DNA of 49,249 nt from Rhizophagus prolifer. Its lineage: Eukaryota > Glomeromycota > Glomeromycetes > Glomerales > Glomeraceae. The stretch covers positions 1-49,249 of the forward strand of contig NQWY01000008.1 in NCBI GenBank assembly GCA_019425655.1, given 5' to 3'. The position numbers and the translations under genes are program-made. This document shows, piece after piece, positions 25,849 through 34,397 of the stretch (positions are counted from its first letter, which is position 1; each line of letters begins with the position of its first letter). The notes beneath the pieces are model-generated. The model worked only from the letters and a program-made list of their open reading frames with translations. It was not told where the DNA came from and did no database searches.

Positions 25849-28614
25849 TTACTCCTCACCAACGCTCTTCCTAAAAACATTCGGAGAAACCCCAAACTTA
25901 TTTTTGAAGACTGTGGAGAAATAATTCGGGGAAGAGAAGCCTGTTTTATAAGCAATTTCGGAAATCGTCAGTCCGGGATTTTGCAACATTGATTTTGCCT
26001 GTTCCAAACGGATATTGTTGATGTAGTCGCTTACATTTACGTCAAACATTGCCTTTATTTTCCTGTAAAGCTGGATTCTTGAAATATTCAGTAAATCTGC
26101 AAGATTTTCCACTGAAAAATCGGGATTGTCGATATTGGTTTTGATGATCTGATTCAATTTGTTCATAAACGTCTGCTCCATACTTCCGAAGGATTTGCTG
26201 TCCACAATTCTTCCGATGTTGTTGGTGTAATAATAACGGAGTTTTTCTCGGTTGTAAAGCAATGAACGCAGCGACTGTGTCAGAATCGGATAGCTGAATG
26301 GTTTGGTAAGATAAAGGTCAACCCCGGATTTCAGTCCCTGAAGATAAGATTCCTTATTGTCCAAAGCTGTGAGAAGAATGACCGGAATATGAGATGTTCT
26401 GAGGTCATTTTTCAGAATTTCGCAGATTTCAAATCCGTTTTTTCCAGGAAGATTCACATCGCAGACAATGATGTCGGGAATTTCGCTTAGCGCTTTATCA
26501 ATCGCATCCGTACCATCGGAAACCATCACATCAAATTCCGTCTGAAGCTTATTGCTGAGGAAAAATGACAAATCCGAATTATCCTCCACCAAAAGCAAAG
26601 AATACCGATCACCAGAATTCTCTTGATTTTGCATAAAACTTCCTTCTTCCACCGCGCCAAAAACATCTTCTTTTGCCAACGTTTCCGCATCCATAACACT
26701 CGGTTCTTTTATCATCTGATCTTCATTGAAATGCTTGTTTCCTTTGTAAAGACTGATGATAAATTCCGTTCCCTGAAAAGAACTGACCTCGATTTTCCCG
26801 AGATGAAGCTCCACAAACTGACGGCTGAGATGAAGCCCGATTCCTGAACTGTTTTTCCGGTTGTTGGAACCTTTAAAATAGGGTTCGAAAACGTTGCTGA
26901 TCTCTTTTTCCGGGATTCCTATACCGTTGTCTTTGAAGCTGATAACCGCCTGATTTCCTTTTTCTTGAATTGTAATTTCAATTTTTCCATTGTCCGGCGT
27001 GAACTTAAAAGCATTTGACAAAAGGTTAAAATATACTTTATCCATCAGATTTCTATCAATATACAGTTCCAGATTTTTGTTTGCGGAATGGATTTCAAAC
27101 TTAATATTCCTTTTTTTGGCCTCATTTTCAAAATCCCTGAAAATACCATAAGTGAAATCGTAGATATTGGTTTTGGAAACCCTTAGATTGAAGGTTTTAT
27201 TTTCTATTTTTCTGAAATCCAAAAGATTATCCACCAACCTAAGCAAACGGTTTGAATTTTTATTAATCAGCTCCAGCTCATAAGACGGTTTTGTACCCTT
27301 GCTTTTAAAAGTATCTTTCAATGATTCCAAAGAACTTAAAATGAGGGTTATCGGTGTTTTGAACTCGTGGGACAAACCCGTGAAAAAGTTTACTCTTGCT
27401 TCATTACTTTCCTTGAGCTCATTAGCAATGGTTTCAATCTGATTCCTTTGAATCGTTACACGTTCGTTGGTGAGAGTAAGCTGTTTATTTTTAATTTTAA
27501 TGGTATAAATCAGGTAAATAGCATAAGCAATCAGGCAAAACATCAGAATCAAAAGTACAACTGACCATCGGAACAATTCTCTTTGGGAAGAATAGAGTTC
27601 GGTCTGCTTTTTCACGGCATTCACCTGATTTTCAATCACGCCCTGCTGTTCGATGATTTTATCGAACTGGTTGCGCATAATTTCAGCATTCAGCCTATCG
27701 ATAATGGTTGTACTGAGCTTGATGCGTTTCGGTGGAATTTGCCCGTTGTAGATTTTAATGGCAGTTTCAATGGCTTCCGTTCCGCCGGTAGGATAAAGTA
27801 AAGTGGCATTCAATTTACCGTCCAGAACCATCTGAATTCCACCGTCTTTGGTGTTCAGACCATCCACACCGATAAATTTAATTTGATTTTCCACACCGGC
27901 ATTTCTCGCTATTTGCCATGCCTGCGTAGCGAGTTGGTCATTGAAAGCAAAAACATACAAACTTTGATTTCCCAATGAATCCAGAGTTTTTCTGAATGCT
28001 TCAGCCGGAAGACCTTTGAAGGTTTTTATCAGTTCTGTATTGGAATTATTTTTAATAGTTTGCTGAAAACCCAGACTTCTTTCCGTAGTGGGCGAAGAAT
28101 TATCATCGCCTTTTATTTCAATGACTTTTTTCAAATTTTTAGAATCTGAAATAATGTATTGCGCTGCTTCTTTGCCAATCTCTATATTATCAGCACCGAT
28201 ATAAGTGGCATATTTATCCGAATTGATTTTTCTATCCACCAAAATCACGGGAATTTTTTTTGCAAAGGCTTTTTCCACCACAGGAACCAGCGAATTAGGA
28301 TCAATAGGTGAAATAATGATAATGTCCGCTTTATTATCTATCATCTTCTGAATATCCCCGATCTGTTTCTGAACCGAACCTTCTGCTTTACTAATGCTTA
28401 GCTGAACCTCAGAATGCAAAGACGCCTGAATCTCCATGGAATGATTCATGGCCTGTCTCCAGGGATGATTTCCCAAACCTTGCGAGAAGCCGATATTTAT
28501 TTTATCCGATTTTGTTGAAGCATCCTTGCAACCATGCAAAATCATCAGCAACAAAAATAAAACGGTACCAACCTTGGGAAAACCAAACGTTCTAAAAGCT
28601 TTTTTTGTGGACAT
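25849..28614 (-). CDS. Hybrid two-component sensor-regulator with periplasmic sugar-binding domain
   Basis: A 921-residue protein combining a complete two-component system. Domains in order: an N-terminal hydrophobic segment (about 16-30, ending LHGC); a periplasmic LacI-type sugar-binding domain (about 37-325, starting INIGFSQGLGNHPWRQAM); a membrane helix (about 350-372); a histidine kinase with GLSHEFKTPITL (His near 416) and an ATPase part NAFKFTPDNG; a receiver (LLVEDNSD, phospho-acceptor in CDVNLPG near 717, Lys in LTKPFS); and a C-terminal AraC-type helix-turn-helix. A LacI-type sensor domain, rather than a propeller, matches the fructose-sensing regulator of the Bacteroides thetaiotaomicron levan locus. 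It lies upstream of the fructan operon on the same strand and is probably its activator. Confidence 0.95.
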   Translation of the reverse strand: MSTKKAFRTFGFPKVGTVLFLLLMILHGCKDASTKSDKINIGFSQGLGNHPWRQAMNHSMEIQASLHSEVQLSISKAEGSVQKQIGDIQKMIDNKADIIIISPIDPNSLVPVVEKAFAKKIPVILVDRKINSDKYATYIGADNIEIGKEAAQYIISDSKNLKKVIEIKGDDNSSPTTERSLGFQQTIKNNSNTELIKTFKGLPAEAFRKTLDSLGNQSLYVFAFNDQLATQAWQIARNAGVENQIKFIGVDGLNTKDGGIQMVLDGKLNATLLYPTGGTEAIETAIKIYNGQIPPKRIKLSTTIIDRLNAEIMRNQFDKIIEQQGVIENQVNAVKKQTELYSSQRELFRWSVVLLILMFCLIAYAIYLIYTIKIKNKQLTLTNERVTIQRNQIETIANELKESNEARVNFFTGLSHEFKTPITLILSSLESLKDTFKSKGTKPSYELELINKNSNRLLRLVDNLLDFRKIENKTFNLRVSKTNIYDFTYGIFRDFENEAKKRNIKFEIHSANKNLELYIDRNLMDKVYFNLLSNAFKFTPDNGKIEITIQEKGNQAVISFKDNGIGIPEKEISNVFEPYFKGSNNRKNSSGIGLHLSRQFVELHLGKIEVSSFQGTEFIISLYKGNKHFNEDQMIKEPSVMDAETLAKEDVFGAVEEGSFMQNQENSGDRYSLLLVEDNSDLSFFLSNKLQTEFDVMVSDGTDAIDKALSEIPDIIVCDVNLPGKNGFEICEILKNDLRTSHIPVILLTALDNKESYLQGLKSGVDLYLTKPFSYPILTQSLRSLLYNREKLRYYYTNNIGRIVDSKSFGSMEQTFMNKLNQIIKTNIDNPDFSVENLADLLNISRIQLYRKIKAMFDVNVSDYINNIRLEQAKSMLQNPGLTISEIAYKTGFSSPNYFSTVFKNKFGVSPNVFRKSVGEE

Positions 28615-28683
28615 ATGAACACAATATTAATAAAGATGTTTTACACCTACAATTTTTGGTGAGAGTATTTTATGTTAATTGAA

Positions 28684-28753
28684 TGTTAGGTTATTCATCT
28701 AACAATATCAAGAAGTTACAATTTTATAAGTTCTGTAACATCATTGTAAAAAT
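28684..28753. promoter_or_regulatory. Regulatory region between sensor gene and the type IX-secreted gene
   Basis: Within the divergent 335-bp gap 28615-28949 there are two inverted repeats. TGTTAG...CTAACA is at 28684-28689 and 28699-28704. GTTACA...TGTAAC is at 28715-28720 and 28734-28739. The second runs into TGTAACATCATTGT (28734-28747), closely matching the motif in the fructan operon leader. The same regulator may therefore control both units. The rest of the gap shows only the -7 box listed separately. Confidence 0.5.
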
Positions 28754-28885
28754 CAATTGAAAGAATCATCATCCCAATCACAAAAAAACCTCGATAGACA
28801 AAGGGACTGTAACGAAAATTAATTCATCAAAACAAAATCAAATCATTTTGTACAAAAAGTGAAATGTACAATTCTGCTTTGCCGA

Positions 28886-28893
28886 TACATTTG
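28886..28893 (+). promoter_or_regulatory. -7 box for the type IX-secreted glycan-binding gene
   Basis: TACATTTG matches TAnnTTTG exactly and would give a leader of about 50 bases. No TTG box is seen at the standard upstream distance, which would suit an activator-dependent promoter. Confidence 0.45.
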
Positions 28894-28949
28894 AAACAAT
28901 ACGAATAACAATAATTAGAAAATATATATTAACCTTCAGTAAAAAAATT

Positions 28950-30206
28950 ATGAAAAAACTTTATCTAAGCCTGTTCGCAGGAATAATGTTAGCTAATATC
29001 AACGCACAAACTAAAAGAATTGCGTTCGTTGGTCAGGCCGACGTTTATAGCAGCAACATCCCGACAGCCAGCGACGGATTAACTTATGATGATGACAGAG
29101 CGGCAGCGGTCTGGTTTATGGAAACTTTTCTTCCGGCACATTCCGCTAGTGTTTCCGGGAATTATTTTTCTTTTCAGGATGTTGCAGAAGGTGCTGATAT
29201 CAGCAACTATGACGTGATCTGGATTCAAAGCGATGGCGCAACTTACACAGAAAGACTGAATGAATGGCCAAGAGGAACTGTTGAAGGAAACGGTGATAAA
29301 CACTGTGTCCTACGAGAAGCCGGATTCCAGTGGAACGGTCAATGCTCGCAGCTGGAAGATGATTTTATGTGGAAAATCAAGCAATTTTACAAATCCGGTA
29401 AAAAACTTCTTCTGGGAAATTTTGCAGGAAAAGGGCTTGAAGTTTTTGGTGTCTTTGATGGACTATCCAACCCTTGGGAATACAGACCCAACCAATCTTT
29501 TGGTGACACGGCTGCAAATCCTGCAAACACTGCCGGAGCATGGGGAACCAACTGGAGCGGAACTGCAACATCTATCCTTCTCACAGGAATAACAACCAGC
29601 TCAGTAAGCTGTACCAATACTTCGCAAAGCATCGAATTCCTTGGGACAGGAACGGAAAAGAAAAACAGAGCGCTTCAATACAATCTGAACTGGGGAAGAA
29701 TCTTTGATGATGCCGGCGGTTCAAGCTCAACTTTGGCACAAAGAAGACAAAAGTTTCAAACCACACTTAATGCCGAGATTCTTCTTGAAAACTGTGATGG
29801 AACGGAAATTCAGGCAGCAAGATTCAATCCGAGAAACACAGGCGATGGAACAATTATATGGTATGGCGCAGGTGTTTACGACTGGCATGCACCGGGAGGA
29901 AGTAATCAAAATGTAAAAAAGTTGACAGAAAACTCGCTTCTCTATCTTGCCGGAGGTGAATCTATGCTTTCATCAACAGATTTGCAGGAAAAACAGAAAG
30001 TCGGCATATATCCAAATCCTGTATCAGCAATCCTCAATATCCTGGCAGATGAAAATGTGAGCAGCGAAATTTATGACATGAATGGAAGAAAAATTATATC
30101 TTCTGAATCCAAAACCATTCCGGTTGACAAGCTGGTTCCTGGAAATTATTCTGTAAAGGTAAAGACCGGAGCATCCTATAAAATCTTTAAATTCATCAAG
30201 AAATAA
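28950..30206 (+). CDS. Type IX-secreted DUF4960-like protein, probable fructan-binding
   Basis: A 418-residue secreted protein. Its signal peptide is MKKLYLSLFAGIMLANINAQ. The body (about 21-345) is related to the C-terminal domain of the lipoprotein at 16135: RIAFVGQADV matches VAFLGTAAT, YDVIWIQSDGAT matches INVIWWHFDSAT, and YGAGVYDWH...NVKKLTENSLLYL matches SMGAYDWY...NIKKITENSLNYL. The last 70 or so residues form a type A type IX sorting domain (VGIYPNPVSAILNI, YDMNGRKI, PGNYSVKV, ending FKFIKK), so it should pass the outer membrane and be attached or released. It is the only plus-strand gene of the fructan locus. Binding function is inferred from the shared domain. Confidence 0.85.
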   Translation: MKKLYLSLFAGIMLANINAQTKRIAFVGQADVYSSNIPTASDGLTYDDDRAAAVWFMETFLPAHSASVSGNYFSFQDVAEGADISNYDVIWIQSDGATYTERLNEWPRGTVEGNGDKHCVLREAGFQWNGQCSQLEDDFMWKIKQFYKSGKKLLLGNFAGKGLEVFGVFDGLSNPWEYRPNQSFGDTAANPANTAGAWGTNWSGTATSILLTGITTSSVSCTNTSQSIEFLGTGTEKKNRALQYNLNWGRIFDDAGGSSSTLAQRRQKFQTTLNAEILLENCDGTEIQAARFNPRNTGDGTIIWYGAGVYDWHAPGGSNQNVKKLTENSLLYLAGGESMLSSTDLQEKQKVGIYPNPVSAILNILADENVSSEIYDMNGRKIISSESKTIPVDKLVPGNYSVKVKTGASYKIFKFIKK

Positions 30207-30251
30207 AATTGAAGCTCAATTAAATCTTATTAATATTTTCTTAATTACTAA

Positions 30252-30290
30252 AGACAGCTTGCCAATCAGGGTGAGCTGTCTAAGTTTTCA
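30252..30290 (+). terminator. Intrinsic terminator after the type IX-secreted gene
   Basis: AGACAGCT (30252-30259) pairs perfectly with AGCTGTCT (30274-30281), with further partial pairing inside, followed by AAGTTTT. It is 46 bp after the stop codon. The remaining gap to 30490 is AT-rich with nothing else recognised. Confidence 0.7.
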
Positions 30291-30490
30291 TTAAATTAGA
30301 ACTTCAAAAGTTGATATTGTCTTTACAAAATACAGCAACAAAGTTCATCGGTGAAAATCAGTCCTTTTAATTTTTCGGATACTTCTGAAAATGTAATAGA
30401 ATATTTGATTATGATTTCGTTACAAAATAATCTTTTGAAACATTTAGTTTTGAGAAATGGTAAAGAATAAAGAATCACTTTCTTTTAATA

Positions 30491-31408
30491 CTAATCAATA
30501 ATATTCTGGGTTATTTTTTGGGAAACAGCAATATGTTCTCCCACCATTTCATGAATGGTCTCGTCGATCATGATGCACATGCTGTTCAAGGCTAAATCAT
30601 TGGCATCAGTTCCAAAAGGTTCCTCAATTTCGTCGGCTATCGCTTCAAATGCCACAAAAGTATAAGCTACAAATACGACAATAAGTGGCATAAACCATCC
30701 CAAAGAATCCACCAATCCGAAAGGCAATAAAAAACAATAAATATACACCGTCCGATGCAACAAAACGCGGTAACTGTAAGGAATTGGGGTAGAAACCAAT
30801 CTTTCACAACCTCCTAAAATATCAGAAACTTTATCAAAATTTTCATCAAAACGTGCCTGTTGAATAGAATCCAGAAAACCTTCATCTTTCGCTTTCTGAA
30901 CCCATTCCGCAAGTAATCGCATGATAACTGCAGGTTTATACTTTGATTCTGCTACAATTTTCAAATGGTCTTCATTAAGCCTTGATTTTAAATCTTCATA
31001 AGCATCTGTTCCCCGAAGCTGATGTTTCAGCGCAAAAACGAAGGCGCTAAGTAAGTTAACAAAGTTATGGACCGAAATCGTGTCATTTTTTACACTATTC
31101 AGAGTCATTGCCTGTCTCGTCAATGCACGTGCAGTGTTCAACAGAGCGCCCCATAATTTTCGTCCTTCCCAAAACCTGTCATAACTGGCATTATTTCTGA
31201 ACCCAAGGAATAAAGCCAGTACAAAACCAAACAGCGTGAGCGGTGCCGGATTTAACGGAACTTTAAACGAAAGAATGATTCCATGAAAATAGGTTACCAG
31301 CAAAGAAAGAATTAAAAGCAATCCCAAACGGGGAAGCAAAGCGGGCAAAACGGAGCCATGCCACACAAAAAGCATTCTGAACCAGTGTTCCTTTTTTCTT
31401 ATGATCAT
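30491..31408 (-). CDS. Bestrophin-family (UPF0187) anion channel protein
   Basis: A 305-residue membrane protein of the bacterial bestrophin family. Recognisable parts are the N-terminal block IRKKEHWFRMLFVWHGSVLPALLPRL, the helix LLLILSLLVTYF, and the conserved segment LGFRNNASYDRFWEGRKLWGALLNTAR. Later come SYRVLLHRTVYIYCFLLPFGLVDSLGW and the acidic DEIEEPFGTDANDLAL. These form pentameric inner-membrane chloride or cation channels in characterised members. It starts 33 bp after the YdeP-type oxidoreductase stop, suggesting co-transcription. The physiological link between a channel and a molybdoenzyme is not obvious from sequence. Confidence 0.92.
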   Translation of the reverse strand: MIIRKKEHWFRMLFVWHGSVLPALLPRLGLLLILSLLVTYFHGIILSFKVPLNPAPLTLFGFVLALFLGFRNNASYDRFWEGRKLWGALLNTARALTRQAMTLNSVKNDTISVHNFVNLLSAFVFALKHQLRGTDAYEDLKSRLNEDHLKIVAESKYKPAVIMRLLAEWVQKAKDEGFLDSIQQARFDENFDKVSDILGGCERLVSTPIPYSYRVLLHRTVYIYCFLLPFGLVDSLGWFMPLIVVFVAYTFVAFEAIADEIEEPFGTDANDLALNSMCIMIDETIHEMVGEHIAVSQKITQNIID

Positions 31409-31441
31409 TATTGAATGATAATTTGTTACGTAATATATATT

Positions 31442-33844
31442 TTATGGTTGTTCTAGACTTGTTCCTGCAGCAGCAATGACATGATCGTCAATCTTTTTAA
31501 AAAAATGAGGATCATGTTTGCGGATTTTGATGCGGACATATTTCGAAGCCGGCATATTGGCTCCGTTTACCACATTATTGATGGATACCAGAACGTTGGT
31601 TTCCGGAAAATAGGTCATGGTACTTTTTTGAGGAATAGGATATTTCACGACAATGAAAAGCGGTGCAATCCTTTCAATTCCGTCATCATAATTGAAAAGA
31701 TCTACGTGATCGCCTTCTTTGAGGCCTGCCTTTTCAATATCTTTTTCATTCATCATCACTACCCTTCTTTCATTGAAAATCCCGCGGTAGCGATCATTCA
31801 AGCCATAAACAACCGTATTGAACTGATCGTGTGTTCTGGTGGTTCCCATCAGATATTCGTCTTCTGCAAGCGAATTATCCGGCACGGCAGTTATATTGAA
31901 AGCGGCTTTTCCGGGATTAAATTCACTGTTGAAATTCCCGTCTCTTGGTCCGTTCGGAAGATAGAAACCTCCTTTCTGAACTACCCTTTTATTATAGTCT
32001 TCAAATCCCGGAATGCATTGTTCGATATCGTTGCGGACAGCATCATAACTGTTGATAAATTTGTCCCAATCCACTACGGAACGTTCTCCCAGAACCGCTT
32101 TTGCCATTCTACAGGCAACATGCGTTTCGTTGATCAAATGTTCTGAAATAGGATCGAGAACTCCTCTTGACCATTCCACCACGCCCATTGAATTTTCTGT
32201 ACTTACATGCTGAAGCTCACCATTTATCATATCTTTTTCACTTCTGGAAATGACCGGTAAGATCAGGGCTTCTTTTCCGTGGATAAGATGACCTCTGTTT
32301 AATTTTATAGAAACAATGACGGACATTTCTAATTTCCGCATTGCTTCCGCTGTAAAGGTCGTATCCGGAGCTGCTGAAAGGAAATTTCCTCCCATACAGA
32401 ACATAAATTTCACCTTTTCTTCGTGCATCGCTTTTAGGGCGTTAACAACATCATAACCGCCTTCTCTCGGAACTTTAAAGCCATAATATTCCTCCAGTCT
32501 GTCCAATTGTTCCGTTGTAGGATGATGATTAATCAGTAATGTCCTGTTACCCTGCACATTGCTATGACCGCGAACCGGACAGGCTCCTCCACCCTGGATT
32601 CCTATACTTCCTTTCATCAACAGGAGATTCACGATGTTGTAGATCATTTCCACACCGTTGTGCTGTTGCGTGATTCCCATTCCCCAACAAATGATTATAC
32701 GTTTTTTTGAAGCGATCATCTGTGCAGCTTCTCTTAAGTTTTCAACCGGAATACCGCATTCTTCTGATAAGAAATTGAGGTCATACCGTTTTAATTCGTC
32801 CACCAATTCATTAAAGCCGGCAGTTTTATTTGTAATAAAATCATGGTCGAGAACTTTTCCCGGATTTTTAGCATCTTCTTCCAGCACGAGAATTTGAAGT
32901 GCCTTTAGAAGTGCCATATCTCCATTAATTTTTACAGGGAGATATAAATCCGACAATTCATAAGGTTTATTAAGCAAAGCACGAACTTCCTGAGGATTTC
33001 TGAAACCTTTTAATCCCGCTTCCGGAAGCGGATTGATAGCCATAATTTTGGCACCGTTTTTCTTTCCTTTCGTTAATGCTGAAAGCATTCTCGGCGAATT
33101 GGTTCCCGGATTCTGACCGATAATCATGATAAGATCCGTATCGTAGAAATCTTCCAGCTTTACGGTTCCTTTCCCTATTCCTATGCTTCTGGAAAGTGCA
33201 TAACCGGAGGTCTCATGGCACATATTGGAACAGTCCGGAAAATTATTGGTCCCGAATTCACGGGCAAATAACTGGTAAACCCAAGTCGCTTCATTGCTTG
33301 TTCTTCCTGATGTGTAAAATATGGCTTCGTTCGGCGAATCGAGAGCGTTTAGTTTTTCCGCAATTTTTTTAAAGGCATCATCCCAGCTTATCGGCTGATA
33401 ATGTGTTCCGTCTTTCGGTAAATACATAGGTTCCGCAATTCGTCCCAACTGGCTGATTTCAAAATCTGTCAGTTTTGCTAAATCATACACCGAATTCTCC
33501 CTGAAAAACTCTGCACCGATCTTTTTAGAAGTGGCTTCTTCCGCTAAAGCTTTTGCTCCGTTTTCGCAGTATTCGCCCAATTTGGAACGCTCATCATCCG
33601 GATCGGGCCATGCACAGCTCGGACAATCAAAACCGTCAAACTGATTCATACTGAAAAGTGCCCTTCCGCCACGAAGAACAGAGGCATTAAGCACCAATTG
33701 ATCCAATGAATGAATCACCGCAGGAACACCTGCAGCCCATTTTTTTGGAGGTTTCAGTTTAAGATCGAGTAATTTATAAGGCGGTTCGGCAGAAGGTAAT
33801 CTGCTATCCTCTTCTTTTTTATTGAACACATCTTTGTTTTCCAT
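31442..33844 (-). CDS. FdhF/YdeP-family molybdopterin oxidoreductase
   Basis: An 800-residue cytoplasmic molybdopterin oxidoreductase. The N-terminal region has the short cysteine motif FDCPSCAWPDPDDE instead of a full four-cysteine ferredoxin-type cluster site, as in the YdeP branch. The molybdenum-site region reads NNFPDCSNMCHETSGYALS, with LIMIIGQNPGTNSPRML and GIQGGGACPVRGHSNVQGNRT in cofactor-binding positions. The C-terminal domain includes MGTTRTHDQFNTVVYG. The family is often called formate-dehydrogenase-like, but the substrate is generally unknown and formate should not be assumed. FdhD, MoaD and MoaE upstream on the same strand supply sulfuration and cofactor functions. Confidence 0.92.
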   Translation of the reverse strand: MENKDVFNKKEEDSRLPSAEPPYKLLDLKLKPPKKWAAGVPAVIHSLDQLVLNASVLRGGRALFSMNQFDGFDCPSCAWPDPDDERSKLGEYCENGAKALAEEATSKKIGAEFFRENSVYDLAKLTDFEISQLGRIAEPMYLPKDGTHYQPISWDDAFKKIAEKLNALDSPNEAIFYTSGRTSNEATWVYQLFAREFGTNNFPDCSNMCHETSGYALSRSIGIGKGTVKLEDFYDTDLIMIIGQNPGTNSPRMLSALTKGKKNGAKIMAINPLPEAGLKGFRNPQEVRALLNKPYELSDLYLPVKINGDMALLKALQILVLEEDAKNPGKVLDHDFITNKTAGFNELVDELKRYDLNFLSEECGIPVENLREAAQMIASKKRIIICWGMGITQQHNGVEMIYNIVNLLLMKGSIGIQGGGACPVRGHSNVQGNRTLLINHHPTTEQLDRLEEYYGFKVPREGGYDVVNALKAMHEEKVKFMFCMGGNFLSAAPDTTFTAEAMRKLEMSVIVSIKLNRGHLIHGKEALILPVISRSEKDMINGELQHVSTENSMGVVEWSRGVLDPISEHLINETHVACRMAKAVLGERSVVDWDKFINSYDAVRNDIEQCIPGFEDYNKRVVQKGGFYLPNGPRDGNFNSEFNPGKAAFNITAVPDNSLAEDEYLMGTTRTHDQFNTVVYGLNDRYRGIFNERRVVMMNEKDIEKAGLKEGDHVDLFNYDDGIERIAPLFIVVKYPIPQKSTMTYFPETNVLVSINNVVNGANMPASKYVRIKIRKHDPHFFKKIDDHVIAAAGTSLEQP

Positions 33845-33887
33845 GATTTCTACATTTAAAAAATAAGTCCGTTCAAACTAATTTTAA

Positions 33888-34000
33888 TTTAACCGCAAAA
33901 GAGACAAAAGACTTCATTGACTTCATTTAAAGTATTTCAAAAGTCTGCAAAAGGGAAAAAACCTTTGATTTTTTTACTTGTGTCCTCTTTTGTATTTAAT
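33888..34000. repeat. Degenerate long inverted repeat upstream of the YdeP-type gene
   Basis: CAAAAGAGACAAAAG (33896-33910), preceded by TTTAACCG, faces CTTGTGTCCTCTTTTG (33977-33992), followed by TATTTAAT. The arms are near-complementary with one gap and one mismatch. A second small pair (CAAAAGG and CCTTTG) lies between them. It fills most of the 202-bp gap between the small DUF7009-like gene and the oxidoreductase. From memory, similar CGCAAAGxxxCAAAG palindromes are scattered in flavobacterial genomes; that needs a genome-wide search. Confidence 0.5.
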
Positions 34001-34046
34001 CATTAAACTTAAATAGCTAAAGTGTTAATCAAGTTTAATGAAAAAT

Positions 34047-34397
34047 TTAGCATTTTATATTCGGGTTAGGATAATTGTCGCTTTGATCTTCCAACGTATT
34101 ATCGATACAGACAAAATCTTTTTCCACTAAAATCTTTACCAATCCCGATTGTCCGTCAAAACCCACCCTGTCTGTGGAAATCCATTCTGCAATCATTGCT
34201 GCAGGCATTTTCAGAACCATTCTGTTCTCGATGAAAGCGGTAGAAAGCTCTTCGTCTTCTGTTTTTTCAATTGCATAAATAAACGGACGGTCTACAAATT
34301 CCGTAAAGCTTGAAATGACGCCATCTTCCCCCAATTTTGCCACTTCGGACTGGGTAAGACGGAATCTTATGGAGTTGTCTTTAATTCTTATTTTCAT
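34047..34397 (-). CDS. Small DUF7009-like protein linked to fdhD
   Basis: A 116-residue soluble protein starting MKIRIKDNSIRFRLTQSEVAKLGEDG. I recognise it as the kind of protein labelled DUF7009 in flavobacterial genomes, but no function is known to me. It has no signal peptide or membrane segment and an acidic, Cys-containing tail (PNPNIKC). Its start codon overlaps the fdhD stop by 4 bp, so the two are translationally coupled. The coupling suggests a part in handling or delivery of the molybdenum cofactor to the YdeP-type enzyme downstream. Confidence 0.72.
   Translation of the reverse strand: MKIRIKDNSIRFRLTQSEVAKLGEDGVISSFTEFVDRPFIYAIEKTEDEELSTAFIENRMVLKMPAAMIAEWISTDRVGFDGQSGLVKILVEKDFVCIDNTLEDQSDNYPNPNIKC

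Noticed and set aside
25685-25924. 79-codon plus-strand frame between porter and sensor genes
   Set aside because: Runs into the 3' end of the sensor-regulator in antisense; no motif or promoter support.
30207-30490. Search for a small RNA or gene in the gap before the bestrophin-family gene
   Set aside because: Apart from the terminator at 30252 there is no exact promoter box, hairpin or open frame worth naming.
31481-32146. 221-codon open frame on the plus strand
   Set aside because: Antisense to the intact YdeP-type oxidoreductase; Phe/Ile/His-rich shadow translation with no recognisable motif.
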